Positions 7,078 through 9,428 of a stretch of DNA of 9,428 bases are shown here, piece after piece. The notes under the pieces were generated by a model. The model worked only from the letters and a program-made list of their open reading frames with translations, was not told where the DNA came from and ran no database searches. Both the position numbers and the translations under genes were made by a program. The stretch is taken from contig JAKQKW010000470.1 of NCBI GenBank assembly GCA_029560455.1, forward strand, positions 1 to 9,428, in the 5' to 3' direction. The first letter of the stretch is position 1. Each line of letters begins with the position of its first letter. Source of the stretch: Candidatus Rifleibacteriota bacterium. GTDB taxonomy: Bacteria > Riflebacteria > Ozemobacteria > Ozemobacterales > Ozemobacteraceae.

Positions 7078-7674
7078 TTAAGGCAGTCTGGCAACGATTT
7101 CTTTGATCTGAGCCGGACGGTTGACCAGGTAAGCATTGAGACCGGCATGCTGCGCGGCCTCGACATTAGCCAGGCTGTCGTCAAAAAAATGAATCTGCTG
7201 CGGCTCTCTGCGCAGCAGGCGGCAGACCTCTTCGTAAATCTCGCGATCGGGCTTAACCATGCCCATCTCGTATGAGAAAAAAAGATGTTTGAACGGCTTG
7301 AAAACCCCGGTGGTTCGCCGCAACAGTTCGACATGGACAGGATTGGTATTCGAGAGCATCGCCAGTTCATCGTAGCCGGAAAGTTCTTCGAGAATGGCAA
7401 GGCAGTCAGGTTTGAGCGGGCCAATAATGCCGGCAAATTCGCGTTCAAAATCGTTAAGATTAAGACAGCTGCCGGTTTCTGCAGCAAATGCGCGGTAGAA
7501 CCCGGTAAAATCTGTTTTGCCGGCCTCATATAACCTGGTCGACTGCAGCTGCAGCCATCTGCGTTTGAGCGCTTCGCTGTCGCATTCCTGCCCAAACAGG
7601 GCGCGGGCATGTTGTTCCCAGTGGAGGTCTATGAGAACTCCGCCAAGGTCGCAGAGAATGATTCTCTCAGTCAT
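7078..7674 (-). CDS. HAD-superfamily hydrolase, YihX-like phosphatase (subfamily IA)
   Basis: This 198-residue protein shows all HAD motifs: motif I 'CDLGGVL' with nucleophile Asp9, motif II 'MLSNTN' (Ser108), motif III Lys141 in 'GMVKPDREIY', and motif IV 'FFDDS' (Asp165/Asp166). The second aspartate of motif I is replaced by Gly, as in the YihX branch (DLGxV), whose Escherichia coli member dephosphorylates alpha-glucose 1-phosphate. 'LSNTN', 'MGMVKP' and 'IYEEV' followed by 'FFDDSLANVEAAQHAGL' also fit YihX. A sugar-phosphate or similar small phosphoester substrate is inferred; the exact one is not. The ATG at 7674 lies within the end of the upstream DUF1232 gene (ATGACTGA, 8-bp overlap) and has no good ribosome-binding site of its own. 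Translation is therefore probably coupled. Confidence 0.9.
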   Translation of the reverse strand: MTERIILCDLGGVLIDLHWEQHARALFGQECDSEALKRRWLQLQSTRLYEAGKTDFTGFYRAFAAETGSCLNLNDFEREFAGIIGPLKPDCLAILEELSGYDELAMLSNTNPVHVELLRRTTGVFKPFKHLFFSYEMGMVKPDREIYEEVCRLLRREPQQIHFFDDSLANVEAAQHAGLNAYLVNRPAQIKEIVARLP

Positions 7675-7978
7675 TTTTGAGATGCTGACAATGGTCAGGA
7701 ATCTTGAAACCCTGAGTACTGATCAGCTTCTGTTCGGCCAGGCGACGTTGGCGCTCAGCCTCGATCTGCTTGAAAGCAAGCCAGATCAAAAAAGGCACGA
7801 TAATAAGATCATCGAGATAACCGATAACTGGTATGAAATCAGGTATCAGATCGAACGGCCACAAAAAATAAGCTACCGCGGCGAACAGCAGCAGTTTTGC
7901 TGAAAGTGGCGTTTCATCGCTTTTAACAATATCAAGGTAGCCATGCACCTTATTGGTAAATTCGCCGGTTTTGCTCAT
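7667..7978 (-). CDS. DUF1232 (YkvA-like) small membrane protein
   Basis: This 103-residue protein carries the DUF1232 signature 'FLWPFDLIPDFIPVIGYLDD' (residues 38-57) between two hydrophobic stretches (about 27-41 and 48-68). A charged C-terminal tail follows. Family function is unknown; members are small membrane proteins. An ATG at 7990 is in frame, but GGAG (7985-7988) is 6 nt before the ATG at 7978, so the shorter start is chosen. Codons 2-7 form one arm of a perfect 15-bp inverted repeat, whose other arm lies upstream of the gene. The stop overlaps the start of the HAD gene by 8 bp. It begins 69 bp after asnA. Confidence 0.88.
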   Translation of the reverse strand: MSKTGEFTNKVHGYLDIVKSDETPLSAKLLLFAAVAYFLWPFDLIPDFIPVIGYLDDLIIVPFLIWLAFKQIEAERQRRLAEQKLISTQGFKIPDHCQHLKND

Positions 7979-8028
7979 ATTTTTCTCCATTCATGCTGAT
8001 GAAAATCATATCACAAAACCGGCGAATT
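7959..8028. repeat. Perfect 15-bp inverted repeat enclosing the DUF1232 gene start
   Basis: AATTCGCCGGTTTTG (7959-7973) and its exact reverse complement CAAAACCGGCGAATT (8014-8028) flank 40 bp. That interval holds the ribosome-binding site (7985-7988) and start codon (7976-7978) of the DUF1232 gene. In minus-strand RNA from asnA the arms could pair to place both in a closed loop. The outer arm also lies between the -35 and -10 of a promoter candidate, so transcripts starting at that promoter would lack it. Confidence 0.75.
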
Positions 8029-8033
8029 ATAAA
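8005..8033 (-). promoter_or_regulatory. Promoter candidate for the DUF1232-HAD pair
   Basis: The minus strand shows TTTATA (8033-8028), a 17-bp spacer and TATGAT (8010-8005), matching consensus at four and five of six positions. Predicted initiation is near 7998, about 20 nt before the ATG at 7978. The spacer contains nearly all of the outer arm of the 15-bp inverted repeat. Confidence 0.45.
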
Positions 8034-8047
8034 TTACCTCGAAGCGA

Positions 8048-9067
8048 TCAGAGAATCTGTATCCCTTCGGCTTCACAGCGGGTCACTTCGTCGGCAGGCC
8101 AGACGCTGACCTGAACTTCACCGATATGGCGTTTCTGCAAAAGCAGCATGCTCAGGCGCGACTGGCCGATACCACCACCGATGGTCTGCGGCAGTTTTCC
8201 CGCCAGCAGCATTCTATGCCAGGGAAGCCGGGCGCGATCTTCGCTGTTTCTGATTTTAAGCTGCTCAGTCAGCACTTCCGGACTGACCCTGATGCCCATC
8301 GACGAGACTTCGAAAGCCATATCGAGAATCGGGTTGAAAACGAGAATATCGCCGTTGAGGCCCATTCGGCCAGGCAAAGCTTCGGTTGTCCAGTCGTCAT
8401 AGTCGGGCGCGCGACCGTCGTGGGCAGTACCATCGCTCAACAGACCGCCAATACCGATTATGAATACTGCGCCATGTTCGCGGCAGATCGCGTTTTCGCG
8501 CTCTTTCGGAGTCATGCCGGGGAAGCGTGCGAGCAGGTCTTCACTGTGAATGAAGTGGATTTTCTGCGGCAGAAACTTTTTGAGATCGTAGCGGCTGCAG
8601 ATATGATGCTCGGTTGAGAGTATTGCGTTGTAGATGGTCTCAACCGTGGCCTTGAGATAATCGAGGTTGCGCTGCTGCGGTGACATGATGCGTTCCCAGT
8701 CCCACTGATCGACGTAGACGGAATGAATGGCTGAGGTGATTGTCGGCTCATCGGGGCGCAGTGCGTTCATGTCAGTATAGAGTCCCTCACCGGCTGGAAT
8801 CCCGTAGCGGGCCAGCGCCAGTCTTTTCCACTTTGCCAGCGAGTGTACGATCTCAAAGCGGGTATCGCCGATAGCCGGCACTTTGAAAGATACCGGACGC
8901 TCGATGCCGTTGAGGTTGTCCTGCAGGCCTGAATCAGCATCGACAAACATCGGAGCCGACACACGATGCAGTCTCAGGCTGCTGGTAAGAGTGTCTTCGA
9001 AATGTCTCTTGAGATCGAGAATGGCGCGTTCTGTCTGAATCAGCGTAAGCCGTGAAGCGGTCATCAT
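8048..9067 (-). CDS. asnA: Aspartate-ammonia ligase (asparagine synthetase A)
   Basis: This enzyme makes L-asparagine from L-aspartate, ammonia and ATP (giving AMP and pyrophosphate) in the cytoplasm. At 339 residues it is close to the 330 of the Escherichia coli enzyme and aligns over its length by recognisable blocks: 'QDNLNG' (49-54), 'FEIVHSLAKWKR' (71-82), 'AGEGLYTDMNALRPDE' (92-107), 'HSVYVDQWDWER' (115-126), 'APDYDDW' (220-226), 'NGDILVFNP' (238-246), 'SSMGIRV' (255-261) and 'PQTIGGGIGQSRLSMLLLQ' (293-311). The fold is related to class II aminoacyl-tRNA synthetases. The start region has two consecutive ATGs (9067 and 9064). The ribosome-binding site AGGAG (9072-9076) is 4 nt from the first and 7 nt from the second, so the true start may be 9064. 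It is divergent from asnC, whose product activates asnA in Escherichia coli when asparagine is scarce. Confidence 0.97.
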   Translation of the reverse strand: MMTASRLTLIQTERAILDLKRHFEDTLTSSLRLHRVSAPMFVDADSGLQDNLNGIERPVSFKVPAIGDTRFEIVHSLAKWKRLALARYGIPAGEGLYTDMNALRPDEPTITSAIHSVYVDQWDWERIMSPQQRNLDYLKATVETIYNAILSTEHHICSRYDLKKFLPQKIHFIHSEDLLARFPGMTPKERENAICREHGAVFIIGIGGLLSDGTAHDGRAPDYDDWTTEALPGRMGLNGDILVFNPILDMAFEVSSMGIRVSPEVLTEQLKIRNSEDRARLPWHRMLLAGKLPQTIGGGIGQSRLSMLLLQKRHIGEVQVSVWPADEVTRCEAEGIQIL

Positions 9068-9082
9068 AAAACTCCTGTTTTA
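9067..9082 (-). promoter_or_regulatory. Small hairpin presenting the asnA ribosome-binding site
   Basis: TAAAAC (9067-9072) and GTTTTA (9077-9082) are perfect 6-bp arms around a four-base loop. On the transcript the loop is AGGA, the core of the asnA ribosome-binding site, and the stem ends at the A of the first ATG. The stem is nearly all A-U and likely weak, so it may modulate initiation only slightly or be incidental. Confidence 0.35.
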
Positions 9083-9106
9083 AACTTTTTCATTATTCAC
9101 ATCGCA

Positions 9107-9195
9107 AAATAATTACACATTATTTAATATATTTACAATATAATTTATTTTTGTTATCATTATGTTAAATAATGCACTAAAATATTAAATTATTT
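9107..9195. repeat. Repeated AT-rich heptamers and inverted repeats between asnA and asnC
   Basis: In a 147-bp spacer of about 17% G+C, AAATAAT occurs at 9107-9113 and 9167-9173, and its complement ATTATTT at 9119-9125 and 9189-9195. The first pair makes a 19-bp palindrome with 7-bp arms. CATTATTTAA (9118-9127) and TTAAATAATG (9165-9174) are perfect 10-bp inverted arms with centres 47 bp apart. TAAAAT (9178-9183) and ATTTTA (9199-9204) form a further dyad. AsnC/Lrp proteins form octamers that bind several spaced AT-rich sites, so these are plausible AsnC operators. Low complexity makes chance repeats more likely here. Confidence 0.5.
9132..9160 (+). promoter_or_regulatory. Promoter candidate for asnC
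   Basis: TTTACA (9132-9137), a 17-bp spacer and TATCAT (9155-9160) match consensus at five of six positions each. The predicted start is near 9167, about 48 nt before the asnC ATG. The promoter lies between the two 10-bp inverted arms (9118-9127 and 9165-9174), which fits autoregulation. The asnA promoter must lie in the same spacer, but several weak AT-rich options exist and I cannot choose one. Confidence 0.5.
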
Positions 9196-9214
9196 TTAAT
9201 TTTAAGCGCCAAAA

Positions 9215-9428
9215 ATGAGCAAAAAATTCGAAATTGACAAAATCGACCGCCAGATACTTGATGAATTAAGGCTTGACTCGCGCTGCTCGTTCCAGGACAT
9301 TGCCAGAAAGCTTAAAGTATCAGGCGGCACCATACATGTACGCGTAAATAAACTGCGGGAAGCCGGGGTAATAAAAGGAACGCGACTCATTCTCGACCCG
9401 GCAGGCCTTGGCTACGACATCTGTGCCT
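9215..9428 (+). CDS. asnC: AsnC/Lrp-family transcriptional regulator (N-terminal 71 residues; runs off window)
   Basis: The visible part is the DNA-binding half of an AsnC/Lrp regulator: 'IDKIDRQILDELRLDSRCSF', a winged helix-turn-helix with recognition region 'VSGGTIHVRVNKLREAGVIK', then 'GTRLILDPAGLGYDICA'. It matches Escherichia coli AsnC closely (VSPGTIHVRVEKMKQAGI, then LGYDVG), more than Lrp, and the divergent asnA neighbour supports the assignment. The missing part should be the RAM ligand-binding domain that senses asparagine. The ATG at 9215 gives the family-typical N-terminus, but the upstream AAGCGCCAAAA holds no clear ribosome-binding site, suggesting low-level translation. The gene is cut by the window end and is not shown to be intact. 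Confidence 0.92.
   Translation, partial: MSKKFEIDKIDRQILDELRLDSRCSFQDIARKLKVSGGTIHVRVNKLREAGVIKGTRLILDPAGLGYDICA

Noticed and set aside
7068..7610. 180-codon minus-strand frame overlapping the HAD gene in another frame
   Set aside because: All four HAD motifs are in the frame 7674-7078; the other frame gives no family resemblance.
8014..8047. Rho-independent terminator directly after asnA
   Set aside because: There is no local GC-rich stem with a T-run; the only strong pairing is the long-range inverted repeat that encloses the next gene's start.
8126..8617. Long plus-strand open frame (163 codons) opposite asnA
   Set aside because: asnA on the minus strand matches its family along its full length; this frame is its antisense shadow and shows no recognisable motif.
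1..9428. CRISPR arrays, tRNA/rRNA genes, insertion sequences, attachment sites or defence systems
   Set aside because: No regularly spaced repeats, structured RNA genes, transposase or integrase motifs, or known defence domains were seen on either strand.

Overview
The window looks like a chromosomal stretch of a Gram-negative-type bacterium of moderate G+C. It shows no phage, transposon, CRISPR, tRNA or rRNA. Lineage cannot be fixed from the sequence. The asnA/asnC pair resembles the proteobacterial arrangement. The protein at 1905-2531 carries a Cys-rich 'C..Q..., C.Y, C.YHG' pattern that I associate with pilin-like proteins of Candidatus Riflebacteria and similar deep phyla. That lineage hint comes from memory and is weak. 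Nearly all genes lie on the minus strand; the exceptions are a phosphatase at 2667-3197 and asnC at the right edge.

Layout, right to left in the direction most genes are read. At the right edge asnC (AsnC/Lrp-family regulator, truncated by the window end) diverges from asnA (aspartate-ammonia ligase). They share a 147-bp spacer of about 17% G+C that is rich in repeated ATTATTT/AAATAAT heptamers. Downstream of asnA, on the same strand, come a small DUF1232 membrane protein, a YihX-like HAD phosphatase overlapping it by 8 bp, and the ribosome-associated RNA-binding protein YhbY. A hairpin sits just after yhbY, and yhbY also has its own promoter candidate. Next is a 1129-residue membrane-bound hybrid histidine kinase with three PAS-like domains. 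Its near-consensus promoter is overlaid by two abutting perfect palindromes. The kinase gene converges on, and overlaps by 23 bp, a dual-specificity-type protein phosphatase gene. That gene diverges from a second minus-strand group: a signal-peptide/membrane-anchored protein of unknown role, an MFS-type exporter, and an unrecognised protein truncated by the left window edge.

How the parts may work together: asnC-asnA is a self-contained asparagine-synthesis control unit. The DUF1232-HAD-yhbY group is a housekeeping cluster that could be read from asnA or from its own promoters. The kinase is an orphan sensor with no partner regulator in view.

The most unusual non-coding signal is a perfect 15-bp inverted repeat (7959-7973 / 8014-8028). 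It would enclose the ribosome-binding site and start codon of the DUF1232 gene in a hairpin loop, but only on transcripts that read through from asnA. I do not see a clear new multi-gene defence or metabolic system. The regulatory architecture is the more interesting content.
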